64,000 nt of DNA from assembly GCF_016802725.1 (NCBI RefSeq), contig NC_052668.1, positions 25,848,501 through 25,912,500 of the forward strand, in the 5' to 3' direction. Shown here piece by piece: positions 37,322-48,859 of this stretch. This DNA is from Solenopsis invicta (lineage: Eukaryota > Arthropoda > Insecta > Hymenoptera > Formicidae). A program made the translations under genes and the position numbers. Position 1 is the stretch's first letter. Every line of letters begins with the position of its first letter. Under the pieces are notes generated by a model. It ran no database searches and was not told the DNA's origin. It saw nothing but the letters and a program-made list of their open reading frames with translations.

Positions 37322-38570
37322 AACGTAGCAAAACATTTAGTAAAAAATAATTAACTATTAATTAACTAATAAGAGTAAAAGTATACTACCAAAGAATAAA
37401 AAAAATAATGTTGTACATAAAATTTTATGTAAGGATTGTGATGCATCCTATGTTAGACAAACTCGCCGTTCACTTAAAACTAGAATTTCTGAATATAAAA
37501 ACGACATTAGAAAAAACAAGTAATCGGCTGTTTCCGAGCATAGGACGACACAACCGTGACTCCAACTGGGGTAATGCTGAGATTAATTTTATGCAATGAA
37601 ATAATACAACATATACATAACCATTTATAAGTAAAATATTTTACTTTCTCAATCTTCTTAGCTGACTTACACTATTAACCATTAAAGAAGGAAGTCTAAA
37701 GATGGTCAAAATTGGACTAAGATGGGTACTTTTAAAATACATACAGTTTCTACGTTGAAAGACCATACATTCATGAAGAAAAACTAATTTATCTAGAAAA
37801 TTTATTATATATAATACGAGCCAATTAAGAAAATTGAGAACTTATAACTGTACTTAATATACATATAATTAAATTATATTACAAGCGGCAAATAATTAAA
37901 GAACAGCTGATCGGAATTTGAATCCACGATCCTTCTTTCTCACACTAACATTAATGTAACTATTACTTCATGAAATTAAACTACTTTCGTAATTTGATTA
38001 TAATATCTAATTTACCTAATGTTCCTAAACATCCTATGATATATTTTATAATTTACATATAAAATGTATTTAAAATGCTGAAGCCGAATAAGGCCTAGTA
38101 CTAAATAAGGCGTACTTTTAAATTGACCATTTAAAAACGCACTTTATGTATAAAATATATGCTTAAAAGATATGTCAAAGAAAGTAGCTAAAAAGGGACT
38201 AAGAAATTAATACCGGTAGTTTATTCAGTGCAGAAAAAGTTTGTAACAAGGTGGATAAATCAGTCGTTTTTATAAAAATTTGTTGTAAATTTAATAAGTA
38301 TTCATTATTTTATAATTTATTACAACATATTATAATATTATTCAACTTTCTAATTATAGAAAAAAACAAATATATAATACATATATTGATTCTTTAGAAT
38401 AAGTATATCTTTTCTATACATAATGTATTATTAAATAAGGCCTACTTATACATTTATGGTTATAGCTGTTACCATTTATTTATTACGTATGTGATTTGCA
38501 ACAGAGAATAACACTTTTCAATGACGCTAACTTTTCATAAGCTAAAATTGCACTAAATTCTGTTATGAAG
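37322..38570. other. Intergenic DNA between Gr6 and Gr7
   Basis: Penelope-like relic (37408-37583), type-B tail, tRNA-like block (about 37912) and the left part of the TA-flanked element (about 38080-38560) running into intron 1 sequence. Nearly a copy of 31216-32695 without the 235-bp insertion. Confidence 0.55.
37408..37583 (+). mobile_element. Penelope-like element relic (GIY-YIG end), after Gr6
   Basis: KILCKDCDASYVRQTRRSLK then TRISEYKND. The glycine of VGQT is replaced by arginine here. It loses frame after about 40 codons. Confidence 0.65.
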
Positions 38571-39295
38571 GTACTTGTCACCTGATCAGCATGGTAAACG
38601 ATATTTACGATCTTTATCTTCTGCTTTGTTCGGTGAACAGATTCTTAATAGTTGTAACTAAACTGCACTTAATCTGGATGAGTGCTGTGGAGGAAAACTA
38701 TCCGTATATACTGATGAATAATATTATTTGGATACTGTATGTTATGCAATTTAGTCTGATGTGTTGGATTTGCACGCTTGCGCGTTAAGAATCCAACAAA
38801 ATCGGAAAATCTGTATATAAAATTGCATTTAATTACAAATTTGTGAATCTTGATAAAATAAATGGGGCAAAGAATCAATCAAGTTTTGAGATGCATTTGC
38901 CATTCGAAGAATCGGAGAACAAGCAAAATTATAGAAGCGATCACAATTTGAATTACGTCGTCTTGGAAAATCTCTTGCGCATAAACTCGGACCGCGACTG
39001 TGTCAGGAAAGAGATCAATGATTTTTCCATTCAACTGCAACTGCATCGAGTGGCATTTACGGCTTGCGATTTCTTTGAAATAAACAATGCTCTCTTTAGT
39101 GGTGTGAGTATATTATCTATTTACATACTTAATTTACGTAAAATTAGTAATTTTTGCATTAAAATGTAAATAATAGTTCTTAAAGTAATTATATAAAATA
39201 TACTTATTTTTCAGTTTGTAGGGATGATTATTACTTATTTAATAATTTTCATTCAATTCTATCAACGATCTGCATACTTGACGGAAACGAAGTAG
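38571..39295 (+). pseudogene. Gr7: gustatory receptor fragment (exons 2 and 3 only)
   Basis: Exon 2 (38571-39103) carries the same TAA in ARQES (38786-38788) and the same upstream junction as Gr5. Unlike Gr5, its second intron has a normal GTGAGT donor, and its exon 3 (39215-39295) and flank match Gr3 rather than Gr5. Exon 3 has small changes after ...IQFYQR that end the frame early (stop at 39293). The join between Gr5-like exon 2 and Gr3-like exon 3 points to recombination or gene conversion inside the locus. Confidence 0.87.
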
Positions 39296-39835
39296 AACGT
39301 TTATCGAAAATATTTTGAGATTCAGCAGCGCCAAATCGCACAAACACAGACAATCAAGATACATTAACGGTAAATAAAAGTAAATAAATTTAGAAGTGGT
39401 TAAGAGTAATTTAATTTTATCTTAAGTTTATAAATTTTTTAGCTTTCTGACTTTTACTTGATTTTACGATTTTCTTAACAGCTAATAATCCTGTATTATT
39501 AAGAGTTAGAATAAAACAATAAGAATAGCAAAACGCTAGCACAAAAGGCGGTAAGTTTGAATCAAACTCAGTAATTAGAAAATTGTAATAAATTAATAGC
39601 AAAGTAATTTAAAATAAAAAGCAATAGTAATGAAATATTTTGGCATTCTCTTTAAATCACTTTCAATCTGTTCTGACAAGAGTTTAAACAAAGAAAAGTT
39701 TTTGATGTTAAGTTACTCAATAAAAACTAATTTTAAAATTATTAATAATCCATTATTAATTTAATTATTAGAAAAACAAACTTCTAATAAATTATTTATT
39801 AGAAACTTTTAAATAAGAAATAATTGAATATATAG
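39296..39835. other. Gr7 3' flank, tail type A
   Basis: Homologous to the flanks of Gr1 and Gr3. No gene. Confidence 0.55.
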
Positions 39836-40107
39836 TGTTGAATAAATCTTGGACTGTTTACGTAAGTAGAAAAGCTTTATTCTTATAAGTTCGGCGACGA
39901 TTCTCTTTACATGACACGTGTAACCGAGATAACGATTAGTACAGTGTACAACACAAGGACAACGAAAGTAGAGAGCGCGTGCGTCTCGCGAGAACATAAA
40001 TGTCCCACAATACAGATCGTCGATCGATTGTACACAAGTCATTTGCTGCTCGCGGTCTATTTATACATTGCCCGCAAAGATCCGCCTATCTGAGTAATTT
40101 CTGATCA
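39836..40107 (-). mobile_element. Solo LTR, family 1, copy after Gr7
   Basis: Same element and position as after Gr3: TGTTGAATAAATC start and ATCA end on the plus strand, flanked by TATAG and TATAA. TATAAATAG and AATAAA read on the minus strand. Confidence 0.65.
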
Positions 40108-40747
40108 TATAATCTAAACACCTTTACTTACCTTTTTTTTATTTATAAAAGTACCATTTACAAGAATTTGGAAAAATACGTGAAACATATTAATTTAAAT
40201 GTAGCAAAGAAATTTTGTACGTGAGTAAAGATATCAAAAAGTAAACCGCATTTCGCTGATCTTGAACTTGACATACTCGTATGTTGTTAGGATTATGACT
40301 TTGAGTTTCTTTCAGGAGATTTTAGCTGTCTCTTGTTATTCGTTCAAAGTTACTATTAAATATAATTAATAATATAAATGTGCGTTTAAAACATTAACTT
40401 TATTTAATGTGGATGTTTTATTGTATCTATCTTTAAGTAATTACACCTAATTAATCCGATCAGTACTTAATACAACGACCATAAACATTCTACAATACGT
40501 ATTATAATTATACCTACATTTTCCGTGTATAATACATAAATATATACGTGCGTATATGAAAGTATGTATGCATGTACGTATGTACATATATGTACGTACA
40601 AATTTTTTTTAATCTTCTTAACCATCTCATACCGTAGACTATTATCTCTCTCTACTTGCGTTTATACGTTGACATTTCTAACTTAATAAATAGTTTCAGT
40701 AAATGTATTCAATTTACAACTGCATAATACTTATTGAGAGCTGCTAG
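40108..40747. other. Gr8 upstream DNA
   Basis: Even-class upstream block (near 40263) with an alternating GTATGCATGTACGTATG tract (40565-40600). No LTR at the site used before Gr6 and Gr10. Confidence 0.5.
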
Positions 40748-40936
40748 TATGAAATTTAATGTTGCTGAAGTAGACTTTCAGTCTATTAAAAAAATTTACG
40801 ATGTGCACGGTTATGCAAGTGTTTCGCAGTAAAACTTTACTATTCTTTTCCCAAAATCTTCTATATTGCAAGAAATTTTAATATAATCAACAATAGTATT
40901 TGTAAAGCGCGTCAATTAGCAAGGTACAAGGTGACA
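40748..40936 (+). promoter_or_regulatory. Gr8 core promoter and leader with long upstream ORF
   Basis: TATGAAAT at 40748 replaces TATAAAAT and lies 32 nt before the initiator TCAGTC (A+1 at 40780). The upstream ORF starting ATG TGC ACG at 40801 extends to 26 codons (stop at 40879-40881) because a short deletion removed the usual stop. Confidence 0.5.
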
Positions 40937-42484
40937 ATGGAGGAAAAAAACAATGTGCAAGTGAACACGCAGTCGATAGAATATATTTTACGGCCAATAA
41001 TGTACACTTCGTGGCTCGTGGGAGTTGGTGTTGCACATCCACGAAATTCTTCCAAAGCTATAATGATAATAAAACGTATTGTATATCTGGCCGTTTATAC
41101 TGTTTATCTGGTATACGGCGTGATAGAACTCGTTAAATTTAATAATGACTACGCTATTGAAAGCAGCATATCCGACTTCGTATACATCTTGGACATCGCG
41201 ACGTTCTCCGTATTGGCGCATTACAGCGCTTATCATGGGATCAGGCAGTACGGAAAGTGGCCAGTGCTGATGAACAGAATGAAGGAGCTCGACCAAAAGA
41301 TCAGAAAACAAATATCCATCAATGACCGACCAATAAAAAACGTGATAACGCTAGCAATTTTGACGACGCTCGCTTGGTGTCCTTTAGCTCTGACCGTACA
41401 CGTCCTTTACTATTACTTTACAAATCCAGAGAATATTTACGTGTCTCTTGTTCTGGATTATTTTGTGCAAGCCCAGTCCTTCATAAACAACTTCGTCTTC
41501 GACGTTATCGTCTATGTAATCTATAATAGATTTAAAACGATAAATAAATTGATTGGGCAGTTGAACAAATCAATATCCGATCCGTCATGGATCGCTATAA
41601 AGATTAGATACATCAGAGAATTGCATACAGGTAAGTGCGAATTTTACTTTGTACAGCAATTCGACAGAGTAAATACATATTGCTGGAAAAGTAAGTTAAG
41701 AAAAGGAATTGCGATGACATGAAGAGGTAAATTTTGTTTTGTAGGTATTTGTCACCTGGTCAGCATGGTAAACGACATTTACGGTCTTTATCTCTTCTTT
41801 CATACAACGAATTGTTTCGTCACAACTGCGTTTTCATTGTTCATGTTCTACGAGGAAGTTTTGGAGAAAAACTACACGTATATATTGATAAATAATATGT
41901 TTTCGATAATAAAAATTGCACAATTTGGTTTCATGTGCTGGATTTGCACGCTTGCGCGTCAAGAATCTGAGAAAATCGGAAGATCTATGTATGAAATTGT
42001 ACATAATCGCAAATTTTTGAATCTTGGTAAGAAAAATGGGACGAGAAATCAATCAAATTTTGAGATGTATCCGCCATTTGAAGACTTGGACAACGAGCAA
42101 AATTCAAGCACCGGTCACAATCTGAATTACGGCGTTTTGGAAAATCTTTCGCGCAGAAACTTGGACCGCGACTGTGTTAGAAAAGAGATCAATGATTTTT
42201 CGATTCAACTGCAACTGTATCGAGTGGCATTTACGGCTTGCGATTTCTTTGAAATTAACAATGCTCTCTTCAGTGGTGTAAGTATATAATATATTTACAT
42301 ACTTAATTTGTGTAAAATTAGTACTTTTTGAATTACAATGTAAATAATAGTTTTTGAATTAATTAAATGAAGCAAACTTGTTTTCCAGTTTGTCGGGACA
42401 ATCATCACTTATTTAATAATCTTCATTCAATTCTATCAACCACAAAATAAAAACGTTGTAGAACGTGTATTGAAAAATAATTAG
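40937..42484 (+). CDS. Gr8: gustatory receptor, intact (three exons)
   Basis: Exons 40937-41630, 41745-42277 and 42389-42484 encode 440 residues, all GT-AG. Distinctive stretches are ELVKFNNDYAIESSISDF before the second membrane segment and a chemically different C-terminus (FYQPQNKNVVERVL) after the TYLIIFIQFYQ motif. Exon 1 is closest to Gr10; exon 3 and the downstream 2 kb are almost identical to Gr12, so the 3' end has been shared by duplication or conversion. The third-loop motif is ARQESEKIG. Confidence 0.87.
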
Positions 42485-44493
42485 CTATTAATGAATTCAT
42501 AAGAGTAAAAGGTGTTCTATTGAACAATAAAATGAAGAATGTTATATACAAAATTTTATGTAAGGATTACGTAAGGATGTAAAACGTCCTATTTTGGAGA
42601 GACTTGCCGATAACTTAAAAAAAGAATTTCTAAACATAAAAATAACATCCGAAAAGAAACAAGCAATCACTCGTTAATTTCCGAGCATAGGATGCATTAC
42701 AAGCATGACTTCAATTGGGATAATGCTGAGATTCTTGATGTTAAAAGATTTCTCAGCAAAAGATTGATTTCCGAAATGCTTTTCATCAAACTGCAAAGCA
42801 ACAGTTTAAATTTACAATCGGATACCGAATTCCTACATATTGGATATTTAGCTCTCTTAAAAAAATTTGGAGACCGAGGGGATTAACCTTCTTAGTAGAA
42901 ATGTTTTAATGTTTCTGACAATGTTGCAGAAAAAAACAATGGTAGATTGAGTTATCGTTTAGGTCGATTTGCTGAGCATGTTCATTACAGTTTAGTCCTC
43001 TCAACTAACAAGTTACTGGCGCGAACTCGTTAAGATGAGTGATTCTGCGGTTGGGAGGTGAGATATTTTTAGTTCGCTTCTTAAACTCAATATTAAATGT
43101 TTAACACAGTAACCGTTAATTAATCTACTAACAAGGGAAATGGTTTACTGGTGTACCAACTATCTGAAAATAATCCTGATCTTTAGACTGGTGAATTGCC
43201 CGGCTAGGGAGCCGTATTAGAGAACTCATGTAACACTGTGCAAGAAAGAGAGGTTGATAGCTAAGGATGATTCGAAATTCAGTCGAAACGTACTTCGCTT
43301 TTGTATGTAAAGTTAATAAAATTGTTATTATTTCTACGCACTAACAACCGCAGTTACTTTTATTAAGCCATTAACAATTAATTATTTGACATTTGTGATA
43401 GTATTACATTTTGCTGTATTTTATTGTAAATATTTCTTTATTGAAAATATTTTGAGATTTAGCAGCATCAAATTCTTTACTAAGGTATTTTTTTTATGTT
43501 TTTTTATAATTTCTTTATAACCTTTTGAGTGATTTATAACACATCATTAATGTATATGAATTTGTCTTATTTTTTTAAATCAAGATAGAATTTTTACTTT
43601 CTAACTGTATTTATTAATTACTTTCTACAACTCATTCACTGTGTAATTTAAAAATTATAACACAGCAGGGACCATTAATATAAACAAGCGCAAATGGCTA
43701 CGTTAAATTTGTAGATACATGTATAAGTTTGTTCTATCTATAAGTATTGCTAATTGTAAAGATATTTAAATAAGAGCATATTTTAAAAAAACGTTATACT
43801 GTTGTTTACACTTTTATACATTTAGTCTTAGTTTTAAAACTGAAAAAGTTTTATTTATTCTATTTAATTATTATAGAATATAAACAAAAATCTATTAATT
43901 TTAATAATATGTTTTAAAACGTAAAAGTCATTTATATGTACAAGATTATTCTTCTTTTGTGCTCAAATAATTTCTATGAGATCAAAGATATCTAACTATA
44001 GCTATATCAAAGAAATTTATTACAAAATAGAAGCCAAATAAAAATTACAAATTTATAATTGTAATCATTATACATAATTAAACTGTATTATTAGCAACAC
44101 AAGAATTAAAGTAGAGCTGACCAGAATTTGAATCTAGGATCAGTCTCATACCTAGCATTAATAAGAAGACAGTTTTTTTATGAGATTTCATTATTCCCGT
44201 TATTATTCTAATCAATATCTAATCAACTTAATGGTCTCAAACATCTTATAGTATATGTATTATAATCATACATATGTATATGCTTTTTAATCTTTTAACA
44301 TATATTCATAACATTTATTAATTTTCTTAACCTTCTTATAATATTAATCAATGTCTCTCTTTATTTGCATTTGAACGTTAGCAATTTTAACTTAATAAAT
44401 TATCTCACTAATTATTGCATTTAATTTACTAAAACAGCGTTACATATATCAAGGACAACTGATATGCCATGTTGTAAAAGTACGTCGTTCTTC
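42485..44493. other. Intergenic DNA between Gr8 and Gr9
   Basis: Penelope-like relic and tail to about 43345, then AT-rich sequence and a tRNA-like block (about 44117). The whole stretch is a near-identical duplicate of about 58240-60300; it lacks about 70 bp near 43027 relative to that copy. Confidence 0.55.
42538..43345 (+). mobile_element. Penelope-like element 3' relic, after Gr8
   Basis: Most complete type of relic. Decayed GIY-YIG start, then TRISKH-like and ISEHRMHYKHDFNWDN, then AEILD...RLISEMLFIKLQSN and SLNLQSDTEFL, typical of the last about 90 residues of Penelope-like polyproteins. A non-coding 3' tail follows, ending TTTTGTATGTAAAGTTAATA near 43320. Stop codons and frameshifts show it is dead. 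Confidence 0.72.
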
Positions 44494-44649
44494 ATTCTAA
44501 TTGAAAAATTCACAATGTACGCTCTTATCTAAGTGTTTCTCTCCCAGTAAAATTTCACTACATTTTTATCAAAATATTCTGTATCGCGAGAAGTTTCAAC
44601 ATCATCAGCAGTCGTAATTGTAAAACAATTAGCAAGATACAAGGTGATA
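44494..44649 (+). promoter_or_regulatory. Gr9 initiator and leader with upstream ORF
   Basis: Initiator TTCATTC, A+1 at 44494, preceded by GTCGTTC instead of a TATA-like region. The upstream ORF at 44515-44532 encodes five codons (ATG TAC GCT CTT ATC TAA). Confidence 0.5.
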
Positions 44650-45882
44650 ATGGAGGAAAAAAACAATGTGCGAGTGAACAACGCACTGTCGATAGAATAC
44701 ACCTTACGTCCTATAACGTACATTTCGTGGCTTCTGGGTGCTGGTGTGCCACGTCCGAGAAAATATTCTAAAGGTATAATGATAATAATACGTATTGTTC
44801 ATCTGATTGCGTGTACCGTTAACATGGTATTCGTCACAAAAGATCTTGATACTTTTCGTAATACCTTTGAGAGCGACATATTTGACTTCATACACATCGT
44901 GAACATTGTGATATTCCACGTATCGGCGTATTACAACGTTTACCATGGAATCAGACACTACGAGAAGTGGCCAGAGCTGATGGACACAATGAAGGAGCTC
45001 GATCAGAAGATCAGAAAGCAAACAACCATTAATGACCATCCTGTAAAAAACATGGAAGCGCTAACAATTTTAACGACGCTCGCTTGGTGCTGTAGATGTA
45101 ATTTAAGAAAATCTATGAATAAATTGCGATCTTATAGAAACATAAATTCTTTTATGAAGGTATTTGCCACCTGATCAGCATGGTAAACGATATTCATGGC
45201 CTTCATCTTCTGCTTTGTTCGATGAACTGTTTTGTCACAGTTGTGGGTCTACTACACGTAATCTATATGTGTGTTGTGGAGAAAAACTATTTGTATATAG
45301 TAATGAATAATATCGCTTGGATGCTGCATGCCATGCAATTTGGTGTGATGTGCTGGATTTGCACGATCACGCGTCAAGAATCCGACAAAATCGGAAGAAG
45401 TGTATATGAAATTGTATTTCATTGCAAATCTGTGAAGCTTGATAAGATAAACGGGACGAGAAATCAATCAAGTTTAGAGATGTATCCGCCATTTGAAAAC
45501 TTGGGCAGCAAACAAATTTCTAGCAGTGGTCACAATGTGAATTACATTGTCTTGGAAAATTTCTCGTTCAGAAATTTGGATTGTGTCAGAAAAGAGATCA
45601 ACGATTTTTCGGTTCAACTGCAACAGTCTCGAGTAGCATTTACGGCTTGCGAATTCTTTGAAATCAACAATGCTCTTTTTGGTGGTGTGAGTATTTGTTT
45701 ACAGACTTAATTTATGTAAAATTAGTACTCTTTAAATTACAATGTAAATAATAGTTCTCAAAATAATAAAATGAACTAAACTTGTTTTTCAGTTTGTCGG
45801 GACAATCATCACTTATTTAGTAATATTTATTCAATTCTATCAACGACCCGAACAAAGAAACGTAGTAGAACGTTTTTTTTAA
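44650..45882 (+). pseudogene. Gr9: gustatory receptor with internal deletion
   Basis: Sister of intact Gr13. Exon 1 starts normally (MEEKNNVRVNNALSIEY) but at about 45087 (LTTLAWC) it jumps into intron 1. Relative to Gr13, 305 bp are missing, including the end of the third membrane segment, the fourth, and the intron 1 donor. The breakpoints share GTG, which suggests microhomology-mediated loss. Exon 2 (45160-45686) lost two codons in the LDRDCV stretch but stays open. Exon 3 (45793-45882) keeps TYLVIFIQFYQ. No functional receptor can be made. Confidence 0.88.
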
Positions 45883-47426
45883 ACTATTTTGATTTGTTCA
45901 GTAACGTTAAATTTTTTGCGTTAAAGTTTGCTAAGTTTTAAAATTTGATCATGAAAAAAAAATAAATGTGTTAAAATTGATGTCAAGATTTGATAATAAA
46001 ATGTTTGTAGTTTTTTTCGGGGATGTTAGCGAAAGAGGAAAATACATTCTCCAATTTTTCCCGATTTTCCAGGTCATATTTTGAAAAAAAATTTCCGACT
46101 GAATCTAAAAAGGAACATTTAATAAAAACAAAGGAATATTATTAAAATTTTTATTAATTATAAACACATGTATTTTAAATATACGAATAGTGATAATACA
46201 GAACAAACATTTAGTCTTTAATGCATTTTTAAAACATTTACAAAACAAAAATTTTATTTTATTTTTGAGAGAAGCACTTCTCTCTTCTATTTGTATGCAA
46301 AACAAAACTAAAACGTTATTAACAATAAATTTATTTATAGTAGATAACGTGTTCCAAAAATGCATAATTACTAAAGCATTTTGTAAATATATTGTTATAA
46401 TTTTTTTATAACATCGTTGTTACTGATTTGTGACACAACATTAAAGTATGTGAAACTATTTACTTTTGCAAAGTCAAGATATAGCTTTCTCTTTAAATAT
46501 AACTGTTATTTATTTTCTACTTCTCGTTCACTGTAAAATGCAAAAGTCGTAAAAAGTATTTACAATGTTTCATAAAATAATTAGAAAAATTATTTATAAT
46601 GATTAAAAAAGTATAAATCGTAATGATAAGAGAACTTTAACCGGTATATGAAAACAAAATACTAACAATCAAGATGCTTTAATGGTAAAAAAAATATATT
46701 TGAAAATTTAGAATTGGTTTACAGTGATTTAATTGTATCTCAGGTTAAAATTTTCAGTCTTTCTGAATTTTCTTTGATTGTCCGTAGTTCTTCCTGGCTG
46801 TTACCAACTCTGTATTTTTAATGTATAAATTGAAACAGAAAGAAAGCAAAGCAATAGCTCAAAGGACGGCAAATACGAATCAAACTAATAAGAAAGCTGT
46901 AATAAATTAATAACAAAATAATTTAAGATATAAGGTAAAAGTTATAACGGAATATTTTGACACTCTCTTTAAATCACTTTCTATCTGTTTTCACAAGATT
47001 TTAAACAAAGAAGGGTTTTAATGTGAGACAATACTATATTATTCAATAAAAACTAATATAAAATTATAAACACTCAACTATTAATTTAATTATTAACAAA
47101 AAGGCAATTTGAGAATAAGAAATAATCGAATACGAGTATATAGTCTAAAACAGTTTCATTTTTTTTTAATTGTAAAACGTTACCACTTACAAGAATTTAG
47201 AAAAATATGTGAAACATATTAATTAAATGTAGCCAAGAAATTTTGTATGTGAGTAATGATACAGAATAATGAATCCCTTTGTTGATCTTGAATTTGACAT
47301 ATGTTGTTAGGACTTGAGTTTCTCTCAGGAGATTTTATCTGTCTCTTGTTCTTCGTTAAAAGATACTATTAAATAAAATTAATAATATAAATATGCGTTT
47401 AGCTTTAAAACTTTAACTTTATTTAA
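45883..47426. other. Gr9 3' flank, tail type C, part 1
   Basis: Homologous to tails of Gr5 and Gr13. Short recurring open frames near 46105-46411 lack coding features. The even-class upstream block lies near 47285. Interrupted at 47426 by a transposon. Confidence 0.55.
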
Positions 47427-48242
47427 CCCTTAAACACACCGATCCTGTAAAATACGGAAACACATTTTCGGGTCTGGGAAACTTTTTCAATTTTGAGAAG
47501 CTATATCTTTGATTACAATCAATATTTTTCTACGATTTTTTTTTAAACAAAAGTTCCAAATCTCAGGAGTGTGACTGCACAATCGGCATCTTCAAAAAAT
47601 AATTCATTGTGAAGTTATAAAAGAAAAACCATTAAACAAAAATGAGAAATTGGTCAAAAAATTCACTTTTCCTTCAAAAAATCATATCTTTGCAACAAAA
47701 AACATTTAAGGACTTTCAAATACGGCGTTTTAAAGCTAAAGATTCTTACTTTAAAAAAAAATTATATCATTGTCATTTCTATTAAAAAATATACTTATGT
47801 AACAAGGTGAATACGAGGTATTTTTGATTAAATCATGTCTAAAATTGAAAATTGATGTGTTTCATGATATATTTCGGAAAAACTCCCTTTTCTACAGCAT
47901 TTTATAGTATTCCAACTTTAAACAAAGTATATGCAAGTAACATTTGCAAACCGACTTGTTCGAATGTATTTTGTCCAGCTTTTTTATGTAAAATATTCAC
48001 AAAAAAAGTTTCACTTACACACTATATGGGTCGCATTAACCCTAACAAAACTTTGCTGCCGTGCTGTTCAAATTCTAGTTAACCAAAAAAGTTGATCAAC
48101 CATATCAATCAAAAGAGGAGATTTCAAACTTTTTCTACGTCTTGGTCCGAACCTCCTATCTCATTCCGTCTTCACATAGTAAGCGTTCAAAACTTCATAT
48201 GGGGTCTCTCATATCTCTCAGACCCATTTACGTGTTTAAGGG
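47427..48242. mobile_element. piggyBac-like non-autonomous element, 816 bp
   Basis: Flanked by TTAA on both sides (47423-47426 and 48243-48246). Ends are CCCTTAAACAC and its inverse GTGTTTAAGGG. The matching DNA after Gr5 (near 34993) has a single TTTAACG at this place, a clean empty site. TTAA duplication and CCC...GGG ends are hallmarks of piggyBac transposases. The interior holds no transposase; open frames of up to about 76 codons show no domain. Confidence 0.88.
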
Positions 48243-48368
48243 TTAACGTGGATGTTTTATTGTATCTATTTTTAAGTAACTACACCTAATTATTCCGATC
48301 AATAGTTACTAAACAACCATAAACACTCTACAATATGTATTATAATCTTTCCTACATTATCTATTTAT
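48243..48368. other. Gr9-Gr10 intergenic DNA, part 2
   Basis: Continuation of the even-class upstream sequence after the piggyBac-like insertion. Confidence 0.5.
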
Positions 48369-48643
48369 TGTTGCGTGCCCGACCTGTGGAAGCGGTTATT
48401 ATCGATTCGCGCAAGGCGATCGAAGAGTGCGACAAGAGAAGATCGTTCCCTCCAAACGGGTTTGGTTTTGACGTGACGCGGAACGGTGGACGTTTGCTTT
48501 GACTCTGCGATCTTTCTTATTGTAAAGAGAGTTATTAATAAAGTTCGGAGTTGCCTTTGCAAAAGAGTGTCAAGTCATTCTGTGTCGAGCATCTAATTCT
48601 CTTCTTGCGTGTGTCGCGTGTGTTTGTCTCGCCAAGTGTAACA
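48369..48643 (+). mobile_element. Solo LTR, family 2, copy before Gr10
   Basis: 275 bp, TGTTGCGTGCCCGACC...GTGTAACA, at the same place as the copy before Gr6, with AATAAA in TTATTAATAAAGTTCG. The two copies share small differences from the rest of the array, so the insertion predates the duplication that separated these units. Confidence 0.65.
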
Positions 48644-48859
48644 ATATAATACAAAAATATATATGTGCATATGTATAAGTATGTATGCATGTATGTATGT
48701 ATGTGTATGTACATATTTTTTTAATCTTTCTAACTATCTTTTACCATAGACTATTATCTATCCCTACTTGCGTTTGTTTGTTGACATTTCGAACTTAATA
48801 AATAATCTCAGTAAATGCATTCAATTTACAACTGCATAATACTCGTCGAGAGCTGCTAG

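Noticed and set aside
47852..48082. 76-codon open frame inside the piggyBac-like element as a transposase remnant
   Set aside because: No recognisable DDE/DDD motif or similarity to a transposase core. It is too short and low in complexity to support.
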